Shown in pieces: positions 17,173 through 27,588 of a stretch of 64,000 nt of DNA. A program made the position numbers and the translations under genes. This DNA comes from Thiohalophilus thiocyanatoxydans (lineage in GTDB: Bacteria; Pseudomonadota; Gammaproteobacteria; UBA6429; Thiohalophilaceae), in assembly GCF_004366735.1 (NCBI RefSeq), contig NZ_SOQX01000003.1:186001-250000 (forward strand). The letters run 5' to 3'. Under the pieces are notes generated by a model, which was not told the origin of the DNA, did not search any database, and saw only the letters and a list, made by a program, of their open reading frames with translations. The first letter of the stretch is position 1; each line of letters begins with the position of its first letter.

Positions 17173-18210
17173 ATGCGATGCCAGGATTTTCATTTTGATC
17201 TGCCCGAGGAGCTGATTGCCCAGGTTCCCGCCGCTCAGCGACGGGACAGTCGTCTGCTGTGCCTGGGCGTCACGGGCGAGATCGCGGATCGGCAGTTTGT
17301 GGACTTGCCGGAGCTGCTGCAGGCCGGCGATCTGTTGGTGATGAACGATACGCGGGTGATTCCGGCACGGTTGTTCGGGCACAAGGCGAGCGGCGGGCAG
17401 ATCGAGGTGCTGGTGGAGCGGTTGCTCGATGACACTGACTTGCTGGCCCACGTGCGCGCCAGCAAAAGCCCGAAGGCGGGCACGACACTGCATTTGAGCG
17501 ATAGCGTGAGTGCGACGGTACTGGGTCGTGAGGGAGAACTGTTTCGTCTGCGGCTCACCGATCGTGACGATCCCGAACGCACCCTGCTGGCGATACTGGA
17601 CGAGCTGGGACACATGCCGCTGCCACCGTATATCCGCCGTGCCGATGAACAGGCGGATCGGGAGCGCTACCAGACCGTCTTTGCCCGACGCCCCGGTGCG
17701 GTGGCCGCGCCCACTGCCGGACTCCATTTTGATGAGGCCCTGCTGGCCCAGCTGGCCCGGCAGGGGATCGAAACCGCCTGGGTTACCCTGCATGTCGGCG
17801 CCGGCACCTTTCAGCCTGTGAGGGTGGAGAATATTCGCGAACATCACATGCACGCCGAATGGGTCGAGGTGAACGAGACTGTTTGCCAGCAGGTTGAACA
17901 GACCCGCCAGCGGGGCGGGCGGGTGATCGCGGTGGGCACCACCAGCGTGCGTTGTCTGGAATCCGCCGTACGCGACGGACAACTGCAACCGTTCACCGGC
18001 GACACGGATATCTTTATCTATCCGGGCTATGAATTTCAGATCGTCGACGGGCTGATCACCAACTTCCATCTGCCCGAATCGACCCTGCTGATGCTGGTCT
18101 GCGCCTTCGCCGGCTACGACAACGTCATGCGCGCCTACCGCCACGCCGTCGAACAGCGCTACCGCTTCTTCAGCTACGGCGACGCCATGTACCTCACTCG
18201 TAGTGAGTGA
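17173..18210 (+). CDS. queA: S-adenosylmethionine:tRNA ribosyltransferase-isomerase
   Basis: Builds epoxyqueuosine on tRNA by transferring the ribosyl part of SAM to preQ1-modified tRNA. The start [17 protein letters not shown] at 17173 gives 345 residues, the usual length. It contains [22 protein letters not shown] and [12 protein letters not shown], all QueA signatures. The longer in-frame ORF from 17053 would overlap the tRNA gene and is rejected. The next pathway gene, tgt, is downstream but separated by a repeat element. Confidence 0.95.
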   Translation: MRCQDFHFDLPEELIAQVPAAQRRDSRLLCLGVTGEIADRQFVDLPELLQAGDLLVMNDTRVIPARLFGHKASGGQIEVLVERLLDDTDLLAHVRASKSPKAGTTLHLSDSVSATVLGREGELFRLRLTDRDDPERTLLAILDELGHMPLPPYIRRADEQADRERYQTVFARRPGAVAAPTAGLHFDEALLAQLARQGIETAWVTLHVGAGTFQPVRVENIREHHMHAEWVEVNETVCQQVEQTRQRGGRVIAVGTTSVRCLESAVRDGQLQPFTGDTDIFIYPGYEFQIVDGLITNFHLPESTLLMLVCAFAGYDNVMRAYRHAVEQRYRFFSYGDAMYLTRSE

Positions 18211-18383
18211 TGGATATTCAACGCAGAGGGCGCGGAGACGCAGAGGCGCGGAGTGTGTGAAAATATAATTTTGAATGTTGAATTCTAAATTTTGAATTTC
18301 AGGGGACGGCTTCCATTCACAATTCAAAATTATTTTCTCTGCGTCTCCGCGCCTCTGCGAACTCCGCGTTATTTTTCCAGAGC
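18211..18383. repeat. Palindromic intergenic element, family A copy 5
   Basis: Starts at the base after the queA stop. Left arm 18211-18258 (CAACGCAGAGGGCGCGGAGA), AT-rich interior with TTTTGAATTT inversions, right arm 18332-18383 ending ATTTTTCCAGAG. It is inserted between queA and tgt, which are usually adjacent. Confidence 0.88.
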
Positions 18384-18398
18384 ATTTAAATAGAGTGA

Positions 18399-19523
<1,125 letters not shown>

Positions 19524-19561
19524 TAGCGCCTCTCTAACCTCCAAAATGCAAGGGACAGATT

Positions 19562-19903
19562 ATGAGCTTTTTCATTTCCGATGCGATGGCCCAGGCGGCC
19601 CCGGCAGCCCAGGAACCCAATATCATGTCGCAGCTGATCTTTTTTGTCGGGATCTTCGTGATTTTCTATTTTTTGCTGATTCGCCCGCAGCAAAAACGCG
19701 CCAAGGAACATCGTAACCTCGTATCCGCACTGTCCAAGGGTGACGAGGTTGTAACCAACGGCGGCCTGGTGGGTAAAGTGACCGAAGTGGGCGACGAATA
19801 TGTCAACCTGGAACTGGCCGATAACATCGAGGTCAAATTGCAAAAGCAGTCGGTGGTCAATGTGTTGCCCAAGGGAACTCTGAAGACCATCAACAAAGAA
19901 TAA
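19562..19903 (+). CDS. yajC: Preprotein translocase accessory subunit YajC
   Basis: Single-span inner-membrane protein of the SecDF-YajC complex. It has 113 residues with one membrane segment (LIFFVGIFVIFYFLLI, about 22-38) followed by RPQQKRAKEH and the basic KGDEVVTNGGLVGKV domain typical of YajC. It is in operon order tgt-yajC-secD-secF. Confidence 0.95.
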   Translation: MSFFISDAMAQAAPAAQEPNIMSQLIFFVGIFVIFYFLLIRPQQKRAKEHRNLVSALSKGDEVVTNGGLVGKVTEVGDEYVNLELADNIEVKLQKQSVVNVLPKGTLKTINKE

Positions 19904-19966
19904 CGACAAACACTTCGCGCGGCGGGGCTTAAAGCCCGCCGCGAACTCAATCCGGGAACGTGTTTC

Positions 19967-21820
19967 ATGCTCAATCAGTACCCACTCTGGAAATATCTTC
20001 TGATCCTGTTGATTCTGGTAACAGGCCTTGTTTACGCCTTGCCCAATGTTTACGGCACGGATCCCTCGATTCAGATCTCCGCCACCGGCGAGGGGCAGGT
20101 CGACAGTGCGGCACACCATCGGGTTCGGGAGCTGCTGGAAGGCAATGATATTCCCTATAGCCGGATTACGCTGGATGAACAGGGTATGTTGGTACGTTTT
20201 GCCGATGTCGATGAGCAGCTCAAGGCGAACGACATTCTCCGTTCGGAAATGGGGGATGATTATGTCGCGGCAATGAACCTGGCGCCGGCGGCACCGTCCT
20301 GGCTGACCGGGCTTGGTGCGCTGCCGATGTACCTGGGGCTGGATTTGCGGGGTGGTCTGCACTTTCTGATGGAAGTGGACACCGACACGGTGATGGAGCA
20401 GACCTACGAGGATATGAGCAATGAGATGCGCACTATCCTGCGGGAGGCGAAAGTTCGCTATCGCTCGGTCACCCAGAAAGACGGAGCAGTGGAGCTGCGT
20501 TTTTCCAGTGACGAAGAGCGTGAGGCAGCCGATACCGCTATCAGTGCCGAGCGGCGCGATCTGCAACTGATCGAGCAGGAACGTAACGGGGCTTATTATC
20601 TTGTTGCCAGCCTGGCGGATAGTGCAATAACGGAAATCAAGAAGGCGGCGGTCAAGCAAAACATTACGACCCTGCGTAATCGTATCAACGAGCTGGGGGT
20701 AGCCGAGCCGATCGTCCAGCGCCAGGGTGAGGAACGGGTTGTTATCCAGTTGCCGGGGGTACAGGACAGTGCCCAGGTCAAGACCGTCATCAGCGCTACC
20801 GCGACGCTGGAGTTCCGCCTTGTCGATGTGGAAAATGACGTGCGTGAAGCGCAGCGGGGCCGGGTTCCTTTTGGTTCACGGCTCTATGAAGAGCGTAACG
20901 GCGATCCGATTTTGCTCAAAAAACGGGTGATCATCACCGGTGAACGCATCACCAATGCGACCGCCGGCTTCGATGAGGAGAGCGGTTCCCCGGCGGTGTT
21001 CGTCAATCTGGACGGCGCCGGTGCCAGCCGCATGGCCAGTGTGACCAAGAAGAACATCGGCCAGCCGATGGCGGTGGTCTTCATCGAGTACAAGCCCGAG
21101 ATTACTCATGAAGACGGCGAAGAGAAGGTCGTGACCCGCAAGGTCGAGGAAGTGATCAATGTAGCGACCATCCGCGGTGTACTGAGCAAGCGTTTCCAGA
21201 TAACCGGCCTTGAGCCGAATGAATCCAGCGAACTGGCGCTGCTGCTGCGTGCCGGGGCGCTGGCCGCACCGATCCGGATCATCGAAGAACGCACCATCGG
21301 TCCCAGCATGGGCCAGGATAATATTAACCAGGGAACCAGTTCGGTACTGATCGGCATGATTCTGGTGCTCGCCTTCATGGCCTTCTGGTATCGCGGCTTC
21401 GGCCTGGTGGCCAATGTGGCGCTGGTGACAAACCTGGTGCTGATCGTGGCGGTACTCTCCATGTTGCAGGCCACGCTGACCCTGCCGGGGATCGCCGGAA
21501 TCGTGCTGACTGTGGGGATGGCGGTCGATGCCAATGTGCTGATCTTCGAGCGTATTCGCGAGGAGTTACAAAATGGCAATTCGCCCCAGGCCTCGATCAG
21601 TTCCGGCTATGCCAAGGCCCTGTCGACCATCGCCGATGCCAACATTACTACCCTGATCGCCGCCGTGGTGCTGTTTGTTTTTGGAACCGGTCCGATCAAG
21701 GGGTTCGCGATTACCCTGTCGATCGGGATCATCACCTCCATGTTCACCGCCATTATGGGTACCCGCGCCATCGTTAATCTGGCGGTCGCGGGCAAGAAAC
21801 TGCGCAAACTGTCTATTTAA
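19967..21820 (+). CDS. secD: Protein translocase subunit SecD
   Basis: Proton-driven accessory subunit that pulls secreted proteins through SecYEG. It is 617 residues: one N-terminal membrane span (YLLILLILVTGLVYALPNVYG), a large periplasmic P1 domain, then five C-terminal spans. Signatures are LGLDLRGGLHFLMEVD and, in the membrane part, GMAVDANVLIFERIREEL. A GC-rich hairpin lies in the 63-bp yajC-secD gap (around 19918-19945). Confidence 0.96.
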   Translation: MLNQYPLWKYLLILLILVTGLVYALPNVYGTDPSIQISATGEGQVDSAAHHRVRELLEGNDIPYSRITLDEQGMLVRFADVDEQLKANDILRSEMGDDYVAAMNLAPAAPSWLTGLGALPMYLGLDLRGGLHFLMEVDTDTVMEQTYEDMSNEMRTILREAKVRYRSVTQKDGAVELRFSSDEEREAADTAISAERRDLQLIEQERNGAYYLVASLADSAITEIKKAAVKQNITTLRNRINELGVAEPIVQRQGEERVVIQLPGVQDSAQVKTVISATATLEFRLVDVENDVREAQRGRVPFGSRLYEERNGDPILLKKRVIITGERITNATAGFDEESGSPAVFVNLDGAGASRMASVTKKNIGQPMAVVFIEYKPEITHEDGEEKVVTRKVEEVINVATIRGVLSKRFQITGLEPNESSELALLLRAGALAAPIRIIEERTIGPSMGQDNINQGTSSVLIGMILVLAFMAFWYRGFGLVANVALVTNLVLIVAVLSMLQATLTLPGIAGIVLTVGMAVDANVLIFERIREELQNGNSPQASISSGYAKALSTIADANITTLIAAVVLFVFGTGPIKGFAITLSIGIITSMFTAIMGTRAIVNLAVAGKKLRKLSI

Positions 21821-21838
21821 GGCAACAGGATTCGCGTC

Positions 21839-22774
21839 ATGCAGATTTTCCAGAACACCAATTACGATTTTACCGGTAAACGTCATTACGCGCTCTTTCT
21901 GACCGCAGTATTGCTCATAATTGCCGTTGTCTCACTGGCGACGCGCGGACTGAATTTCGGTCTCGATTTTACCGGCGGCACGTTGCTGGAAGTCGGCTAC
22001 AGTGAGCCGGCGGAGCTGGACGAAATCCGTAGCGCGATTGGCCGCGCCGGTTACGATAATGCCGTGGTGCAGCACTTTGGCAGTTCCCGCGATGTCATGA
22101 TTCGTCTGGCCCCGCAAGAGGGGCAGATCAATGCGGCTCTGAGTGACGATATTCTCAAGGCCCTGAGAGCCGAGGATGAGTCGGTCGAGATGCGGCGTCA
22201 GGAATTTGTCGGTCCGCAAATCGGTGAGGAGCTGCGCGATGATGGCGGGCTGGCGATGTTGATCGCACTGGCCTTTATTCTGATTTATGTCATGGCCCGT
22301 TTCGAATGGCGCTTTGCGGTCGGCTCCATCGCGGCACTGATTCACGATGTGGTGATCGTAATCGGCTTTTTCTCCGTTACCCAGATGGATTTCGATCTGA
22401 CCGTGCTGGCGGCGGTGCTTGCCGTGATCGGCTACTCGTTGAACGATACCATCGTGGTGTTTGATCGTATCCGGGAGAATTTCCTGCGCATGCGCAAGAG
22501 TCAGCCACCGGAGGTGATCAATACCTCGCTGAACCAGACGCTGTCGCGCACGGTGGTCACTTCCCTGACGACCCTGCTGGTGGTCCTGGCCATGTTTTTC
22601 CTCGGTGGGGAGATGATCCACTCCTTCGCCGCGGCGCTGCTGGTGGGTATCATTATCGGGACCTACTCGTCCATTTATGTGGCCAGCAGTGTTGCCCTGG
22701 CACTGAACGTCAACAGCGCGAACCTGATCCCGGTGGAAAAAGAGGGCGCCGATCAACCCGGCCATGAGCTTTGA
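21839..22774 (+). CDS. secF: Protein translocase subunit SecF
   Basis: Partner of SecD. It is 311 residues, with the opening YDFTGKRHYALFLTAVLLI, the D1 motif LNFGLDFTGGTLLEVGY and the conserved VIGYSLNDTIVVFDRIREN in the C-terminal membrane domain. It starts 18 bp after secD. A family A repeat begins right after its stop. Confidence 0.96.
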   Translation: MQIFQNTNYDFTGKRHYALFLTAVLLIIAVVSLATRGLNFGLDFTGGTLLEVGYSEPAELDEIRSAIGRAGYDNAVVQHFGSSRDVMIRLAPQEGQINAALSDDILKALRAEDESVEMRRQEFVGPQIGEELRDDGGLAMLIALAFILIYVMARFEWRFAVGSIAALIHDVVIVIGFFSVTQMDFDLTVLAAVLAVIGYSLNDTIVVFDRIRENFLRMRKSQPPEVINTSLNQTLSRTVVTSLTTLLVVLAMFFLGGEMIHSFAAALLVGIIIGTYSSIYVASSVALALNVNSANLIPVEKEGADQPGHEL

Positions 22775-22782
22775 AATCAAGT

Positions 22783-22957
22783 CTCTGGAAATAATCGCAG
22801 AGCGCGCGGAGGCGCTGAGTCGCGGAGAAGTGAATTTCGTGTTGCATTACGAGAAGTGATGGTGAAAAGCGAATTAACCAGAATGGCCAAATTCACTTTT
22901 GCAATTCTATTATTTTAACTCTGCGTCTCCGCGCCTCTGCGAACTCCGCGTTTTCAA
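22783..22957. repeat. Palindromic intergenic element, family A copy 6
   Basis: Left arm 22783-22829 (CTCTGGAAATAATCGCAGAG), interior ~80 bp, right arm 22911-22957 (CTCTGCGTCTCCGCGCCTCT). It lies between secF and the following terminator. Confidence 0.86.
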
Positions 22958-22977
22958 TTGGCCGTGAGACGGAGTGC

Positions 22978-23003
22978 AAAAAGCCCGCGGTTGCGGGCTT
23001 TTT
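22978..23003. terminator. Bidirectional terminator
   Basis: AAAAAGCCCGC / GCGGGCTTTTT with a GGTT loop, between convergent secF and the small membrane-protein gene at 23007. Confidence 0.88.
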
Positions 23004-23006
23004 GTT

Positions 23007-23366
23007 TTAGCGGGACTGGAATTTTTTCACTTCGTCCATCGGGTCCGAGTCATCGGCGCGGGGACGGACCATGCGACAGACTGTGCTGCTGCGGGTTTCG
23101 CATTCGGGATCGTTTTCATCCTCTTCCACGTTCCTGATGACCGTCTCCGCCCAGACGGCGGCAATGCCCCACAGGGCCGCACCCAGTGCCAGGGTGCCGA
23201 GACTGATGCCCTCAACGCCAAGCGGGCCGCCGAAAAATGCGTATATGAGGCTGATAATGCCGGCAATCCAGAATACTGAGATCGGTGCGGCGCAACAGCC
23301 GGCACAGCCATAGCGGCAGACCGCCACCGGCGGTGCGATTAAAGCGAAAGCACTACGTTTCACCAT
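23007..23366 (-). CDS. Small Cys-rich membrane protein, unknown
   Basis: A 119-residue protein I do not recognise. The N-terminal part has a cysteine cluster (CRYGCAGCCAAP) followed by two likely membrane spans (VFWIAGIISLIYAFFG and TLALGAALWGIAAVWAETVI). The C-terminal tail is acidic and cytosolic-looking (VEEDENDPECETRSS) with two more Cys. The ATG at 23366 is preceded by a strong AAGGAGGGG ribosome-binding site. It is monocistronic and ends in the terminator at 22978. The cysteine cluster could bind metal, but that is only a possibility. Confidence 0.7.
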   Translation of the reverse strand: MVKRSAFALIAPPVAVCRYGCAGCCAAPISVFWIAGIISLIYAFFGGPLGVEGISLGTLALGAALWGIAAVWAETVIRNVEEDENDPECETRSSTVCRMVRPRADDSDPMDEVKKFQSR

Positions 23367-23566
23367 CCCCTCCTTAATAAATATTCGGGTTGAATATTCT
23401 GGTGATGTGTACGGTTACTGACTAGTAAGCATGAATTTTTGATCTCGGTCAAATGAATTTTGCCCCCGATGTGCCGGGGTGACGAGCAAAAAACCACCAG
23501 CGTCCCCGCCTGCGTGGTGGCGCCTGGGCTGCGCCTTTGGGTTAGTCCTTGATGCTGAAAAAGGAT

Positions 23567-23646
23567 GTAGGTCACGCTGGCGACAGCCTGCGTGACAATT
23601 GGCTAGTGGGTGAGTCTCAGGTAGCGCTATGCGCAACCTGAGCTAC
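23567..23646. repeat. REP-like hairpins
   Basis: Two adjacent hairpins: GTAGGTCACGCTGG...CCTGCGTGAC (23567-23598) and CTCAGGTAGCGCTATGC...CAACCTGAG (23616-23642). Related units lie at 11835-11936. The stretch 23367-23566 holds no gene I can support. Confidence 0.65.
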
Positions 23647-23679
23647 GATACGCCGTTGCCTGGATTATTATTATATTCA

Positions 23680-23722
23680 TTCTCTGCGATCCTCTGCGTC
23701 TTTGCGCCTCTGCGTTCGTCTC
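23680..23722. repeat. Family A repeat, single arm (copy 7)
   Basis: CTCTGCGATCCTCTGCGTCTTTGCGCCTCTGCGTTC-type arm just downstream of suhB; no partner arm nearby. Confidence 0.7.
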
Positions 23723-23741
23723 TTTTTACCGAAAAGAGAGC

Positions 23742-24545
23742 TCAACCCTTGAGGTCGTCGGGGACGAAGGGACGGATTTTCTGCAGCATGGCCTTGAACA
23801 GGCGGGGGTTGGCGGTGACGATATTGCCGTTTTTCATGTGGTTGGCGTTGCCGCTGAAGTCGCTGACCAGTCCCCCGGCCTCCTCGATCAGCAGCACGCC
23901 GGCGGCCATGTCCCAGCTGTTGAGACCGAATTCCCAGAAGCCGTCGAGGCGGCCGGCGGCCACGTAGGCCAGATCCAGGGCCGCCGAGCCGGCGCGGCGG
24001 ATTCCGGCGCTGCCGGGGAGCAGCGCCTGCATCATCTGCAGATAGGCGTCCATGTAGGGCATATGCTCGTCACGGAAGGGGATCCCGGTGCCCAGCAGGG
24101 CGCCTTCCAGGGTGCGACGGGGGGTTACGCGAATGCGCTTGCCGTTGAGCTGGGCGCCTTCGCCCCGGCTGGCGGTGAACAGCTCCTCGCGCAGGGGATC
24201 GTAGACCACCGCCTGCTCCAGCCGGTTCTTGTGGCGCAGGGCGATGGAGACCGCGTATTGCGGGAAGTTATGCACGAAGTTGGTGGTGCCGTCGAGCGGA
24301 TCAATAATCCACTCGTAGTCGTTGCCGGCATGGCTGCCGCTCTCCTCGGCCAGGATACTGTGGTCCGGATAAGCCTTGTGCAGGGTGCGGATGATCGCCT
24401 GTTCGGCGCGCCGGTCTACCTCGCTGACAAAATCGTTGTCGGCTTTTTCGGTGATGGTCAGAGTGTCGACCTTGTCCGCGTTACGGGCGATGATAAAACC
24501 AGCATCACGCGCCGCGCGAACCGCGATATTCAACATCGGGTGCAC
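23742..24545 (-). CDS. suhB: Inositol-1-monophosphatase family protein SuhB
   Basis: Mg-dependent phosphatase; in E. coli it also joins rRNA antitermination complexes. The motifs EESG, DPLDGTTNFVH and WDMAAG, the metal-binding sites of the family, are all present. I chose the GTG at 24545 (VHPMLNIAVRAARDAG), preceded by AAGGA, because it aligns with E. coli SuhB MHPMLNIAVRAAR. This gives 267 residues; ATG 24536 is the alternative. It is divergent from trmJ, with ~105 bp between them. Confidence 0.93.
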   Translation of the reverse strand: MHPMLNIAVRAARDAGFIIARNADKVDTLTITEKADNDFVSEVDRRAEQAIIRTLHKAYPDHSILAEESGSHAGNDYEWIIDPLDGTTNFVHNFPQYAVSIALRHKNRLEQAVVYDPLREELFTASRGEGAQLNGKRIRVTPRRTLEGALLGTGIPFRDEHMPYMDAYLQMMQALLPGSAGIRRAGSAALDLAYVAAGRLDGFWEFGLNSWDMAAGVLLIEEAGGLVSDFSGNANHMKNGNIVTANPRLFKAMLQKIRPFVPDDLKG

Positions 24546-24651
24546 AAGCTTTTCCTTAATCCGGTTGCCAAAGAACAAAAACGCCGGCGGCGCCGGACGT
24601 CAAGGTGCGCTATTGTAGCAGGCTGTATTCAAACTGACAGGATGATTTGCG

Positions 24652-25437
24652 ATGTCGGCAAAGCAGGACGACGTGCTCAATGCCCGCCTGTCGCGGGTGC
24701 GGGTGGTGCTGGTCAGCACCAGCCATCCGGGCAACATCGGCGCCGTGGCCCGGGCGATGAAAAATATGGGCCTGACGCAACTGGTACTGGTCAATCCGGC
24801 CGAATTCCCCAGCGGCGAGGCCCGGGCCCGGGCCTCGGGGGCGAACGATATTCTGGAACAGGCGCAGGTAGTGAGTTCGATGGAGTCGGCCGTGGCCGGT
24901 TGTGCCGTGGTGCTGGGCGCCAGCGCCCGGCTGCGCAGTATTCCCTGGCCCAGCCTGGATCCGCGCGCCGCCGCCGACAGGGTTCTGGAGGTGGTCGAGT
25001 CGGCGGATGCGGCGCTGGTGTTCGGGCGCGAGAATAACGGGCTGAGTAATGACGAGCTGGATCGGTGCAACTATCTGGTGCATATCCCCGCCAACCCGGA
25101 TTACAGCTCGCTGAATATCGCCGCCGCCACCCAGGTGCTGGTGTATGAGCTGCGCATGAGTCTGCTGGAACAGACGGGGCGGCGGGATAACCGTTTCCAC
25201 AGCGATCAGCCGCGGGCCACGGCCGATGAACTGGAGCGGCTCTACGAACATTTGCAACAGACTCTGACCGAGCTCGATTTTCTCAAGCCCAGCGCGCCGC
25301 GCCAGATCATGCGCCGCTTGCGCCGGCTGTTCGGCCGGGCCGAGCTGGATCGCATGGAGATCAACATCCTGCGCGGCATTCTGAGCGCCGTCCAGTCCCG
25401 CAGCCGCGGCGAAAAGACTGAAGAATCAGAGCGTTAA
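24652..25437 (+). CDS. trmJ: tRNA (cytidine/uridine-2'-O-)-methyltransferase TrmJ
   Basis: SPOUT-class enzyme that methylates position 32 of tRNA. The N-terminal knot-fold motif VLVSTSHPGNIGAVARAMKN, then FGRENNGLSNDEL and the AdoMet-binding IPANPDYSSLNIAAATQV, are all visible. It is 261 residues. The trmJ-cysE-iscR order is the standard gammaproteobacterial layout. Confidence 0.94.
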   Translation: MSAKQDDVLNARLSRVRVVLVSTSHPGNIGAVARAMKNMGLTQLVLVNPAEFPSGEARARASGANDILEQAQVVSSMESAVAGCAVVLGASARLRSIPWPSLDPRAAADRVLEVVESADAALVFGRENNGLSNDELDRCNYLVHIPANPDYSSLNIAAATQVLVYELRMSLLEQTGRRDNRFHSDQPRATADELERLYEHLQQTLTELDFLKPSAPRQIMRRLRRLFGRAELDRMEINILRGILSAVQSRSRGEKTEESER

Positions 25438-25473
25438 TGGTAAAGTAAGCTTCAGGACAGATTAGAGCTTCTT

Positions 25474-26286
25474 ATGTTCAGACGGATTAAACAAGACATT
25501 CAGTGCGTCTTCGAGCGGGATCCCGCCGCGCGCAACACCTTCGAGATACTGACCACCTATCCGGGGGTGCACGCGGTACTCTTGCACCGCCTGAGTCATG
25601 CCCTGTGGAACCATCACCTCAAATGGCTGGCCCGGGTGCTCTCCAACCTGGGTCGCTGGGTGACCGGGATCGAGATTCATCCCGGGGCGCAAATCGGCCA
25701 CCGCTTTTTTATCGATCACGGGATGGGTGTGGTCATTGGGGAGACCGCCCAGATCGGCGACGACTGTACTTTGTATCACGGGGTGACCCTGGGCGGCACC
25801 ACCTGGCAGAAGGGCAAACGCCATCCGACCCTGGCCAATAATGTGGTGGTGGGGGCCGGTGCGAAGGTGATCGGGCCGATCACCCTGGCCGAGGGGGTGC
25901 GGGTCGGCTCCAACGCGGTGGTGGTCAAGGATATTCCCCCCGGTGCGACGGTGGTCGGCATTCCGGGGCGGGTCGTGGCCAAGGTCAAACCGGGGCCGGA
26001 GGATGAACGGCGCAAGGCCTTTGCCGCCAAAATCGGCTTCGACGCCTACGGCACCACCCAGGACATGCCCGATCCGGTCGCCAACGCCATCGATTGCATG
26101 CTGGATCACATTCACGCCATGGATCAGCAGATGGAGACCATGTGCCGGTCACTCAAGGCGTTGGGCATGGAGATCGAGGTGCCCGATCTGCCCGATCTGG
26201 AGGTTTGCGATATCAGTGGCAAGGATCTGAAAGGGCCCGATGATATCGGGATGGCCGATGATCCGGGCAAACCCGAAAAGTCATGA
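25474..26286 (+). CDS. cysE: Serine O-acetyltransferase
   Basis: Makes O-acetylserine, the precursor of cysteine. It is 270 residues: an N-terminal helical part ([20 protein letters not shown]) and a left-handed beta-helix of hexapeptide repeats with catalytic HPGAQIG...[12 protein letters not shown]...GVTLGGTTW. The C-terminal ~60 residues ([21 protein letters not shown]) are a helical extension seen in the longer proteobacterial forms. It follows trmJ by 36 bp and precedes iscR. Confidence 0.94.
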   Translation: MFRRIKQDIQCVFERDPAARNTFEILTTYPGVHAVLLHRLSHALWNHHLKWLARVLSNLGRWVTGIEIHPGAQIGHRFFIDHGMGVVIGETAQIGDDCTLYHGVTLGGTTWQKGKRHPTLANNVVVGAGAKVIGPITLAEGVRVGSNAVVVKDIPPGATVVGIPGRVVAKVKPGPEDERRKAFAAKIGFDAYGTTQDMPDPVANAIDCMLDHIHAMDQQMETMCRSLKALGMEIEVPDLPDLEVCDISGKDLKGPDDIGMADDPGKPEKS

Positions 26287-26318
26287 CTATAATATGGGTA
26301 AAATTCGCCCGGCATATT

Positions 26319-26348
26319 CTTGACTAAAATAGTAGGGCTTGCTAGATT
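26319..26348 (+). promoter_or_regulatory. iscR promoter with IscR type 1-like site
   Basis: TTGACT at 26320-26325, a 17-bp spacer and TAGATT at 26343-26348 form the promoter. CTTGACTAAAATAGTAGGG overlaps the -35 and fits the type 1 IscR core GACT-RWWWY-AGT. This supports autoregulation by the [2Fe-2S] form of IscR. Confidence 0.6.
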
Positions 26349-26398
26349 AACCGTAAGTTAAACCGGTAAATCCAAATTATACGAGACAGGACAGTACA

Positions 26399-26884
26399 AT
26401 GAGACTGACTACCAAGGGTCGCTACGCAGTCACCGCCATGCTGGATCTGGCGCTGCATTACAAAGAAGGGCCGATCACGCTGGCCGACATTTCCCAGCGC
26501 CAGGGGATCTCCCTTTCCTATCTGGAGCAGTTGTTTTCCAAGCTGCGCAAGAACGGTCTGGTCGACAGCACCCGTGGACCGGGCGGCGGTTACCGCCTCA
26601 GCCGCGATGCCCACGAAGTGGCCGTGGCCGACGTCATCACCGCCGTGGATGAAAAGGTCGAAACCACCCGTTGCGGCGGTCTGTCAAACTGCCAGGATGA
26701 CCAGCAGTGCCTGACCCATGATCTGTGGACCGATTTGAGTTATCAGATTCACGATTTTCTCAAGGGTATCAGCCTGGGCCAGCTGGTTGAACGACGGGGT
26801 GTCCAGGAAGTGGCCGCCCGTCAGGAACGCCAGCAACAGGCCAGCTTCCAGTCGCCGCAAGGCAAGGTCGCGGTCGAATCCTGA
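26399..26884 (+). CDS. iscR: Iron-sulfur cluster regulator IscR
   Basis: Rrf2-family [2Fe-2S] transcription factor. It is 161 residues with winged-helix residues [18 protein letters not shown]...[17 protein letters not shown]. The cluster ligands C92, C98, C104 and H107 fall exactly at the positions known for E. coli IscR. It usually heads the iscRSUA-hscBA-fdx operon. Here no iscS or iscU follows: a long GC hairpin and then ndk come next. It therefore acts in trans on any distant isc or suf genes. Confidence 0.94.
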   Translation: MRLTTKGRYAVTAMLDLALHYKEGPITLADISQRQGISLSYLEQLFSKLRKNGLVDSTRGPGGGYRLSRDAHEVAVADVITAVDEKVETTRCGGLSNCQDDQQCLTHDLWTDLSYQIHDFLKGISLGQLVERRGVQEVAARQERQQQASFQSPQGKVAVES

Positions 26885-26890
26885 GGCCTG

Positions 26891-26928
26891 ATCGCCCCTT
26901 GCCCCGTTCGCGCGGGGCAAGGGGTGAT
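26891..26928 (+). terminator. Long GC-rich hairpin after iscR
   Basis: A 16-bp stem (26891-26906 with 26913-26928, one G-U pair) closing a TTCGCG loop. There is no T-run, so factor-independent termination is uncertain; mRNA stabilisation is an alternative. The remainder to 27132 contains a second hairpin near 27071-27098 (ATAAACCCG / CGGGTTTAT) and no gene. Confidence 0.6.
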
Positions 26929-27132
26929 CCGATTCAGGGTATTGCGGCGGCCGTCACTGCGGTTCGACCGGCTGTGCGATTAAATCCTGCTCCATGCTCC
27001 GGGAAACCGGTCTTGCTGATTGCCTGCGGCCCCGCCAGGGGATAAAATTCCCGATCTACCATTTGTGATATAAACCCGTGCCCTGGCGCGGGTTTATGCT
27101 ATCTTGCTACCCTGAACCAGGAGTAACTCTGC

Positions 27133-27564
27133 ATGGCCGTTGAACGCACCCTTTCCATAATCAAACCCGATGCCGTTGCCAAGAATGTGATTGGCGAGAT
27201 CTACAGCCGCTTTGAGAAGGCGGGCCTGAATATCATCGCCGCCCGGATGCTGCATCTGAGCAAGGAGCAGGCGGGGGAGTTCTATGCTGTGCACAGGGAG
27301 CGTCCCTTCTATAATGAACTGGTTGAGTTCATGACCTCCGGGCCGGTCATGGTTCAGGTGCTCGAAGGCGATGAGGCCATTGCCAAAAACCGCGAAGTGA
27401 TGGGTGCCACCAATCCGGCCGAAGCGGCGCCGGGCACCATTCGCGCCGATTTCGCCAAAACCGTGGATGAAAACGCGGTCCACGGTTCCGATGCCCCGGA
27501 AACCGCCCGCGCCGAAATCGCCTTTTTCTTCAACGACGACGAAATCTGTCCGCGCACCCGCTAG
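27133..27564 (+). CDS. ndk: Nucleoside diphosphate kinase
   Basis: Equilibrates NTP pools by a phosphohistidine ping-pong mechanism. It is 143 residues, with [15 protein letters not shown] at the N terminus and the catalytic H117 in NAVHGSD. It is followed by rlmN after 24 bp, a conserved pairing. Confidence 0.96.
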   Translation: MAVERTLSIIKPDAVAKNVIGEIYSRFEKAGLNIIAARMLHLSKEQAGEFYAVHRERPFYNELVEFMTSGPVMVQVLEGDEAIAKNREVMGATNPAEAAPGTIRADFAKTVDENAVHGSDAPETARAEIAFFFNDDEICPRTR

Positions 27565-27588
27565 GGTCTTACAGGAGCATTTATCACC

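Noticed and set aside
17161-18327. 388-residue minus ORF over queA
   Set aside because: Antisense to queA; runs into the repeat element.
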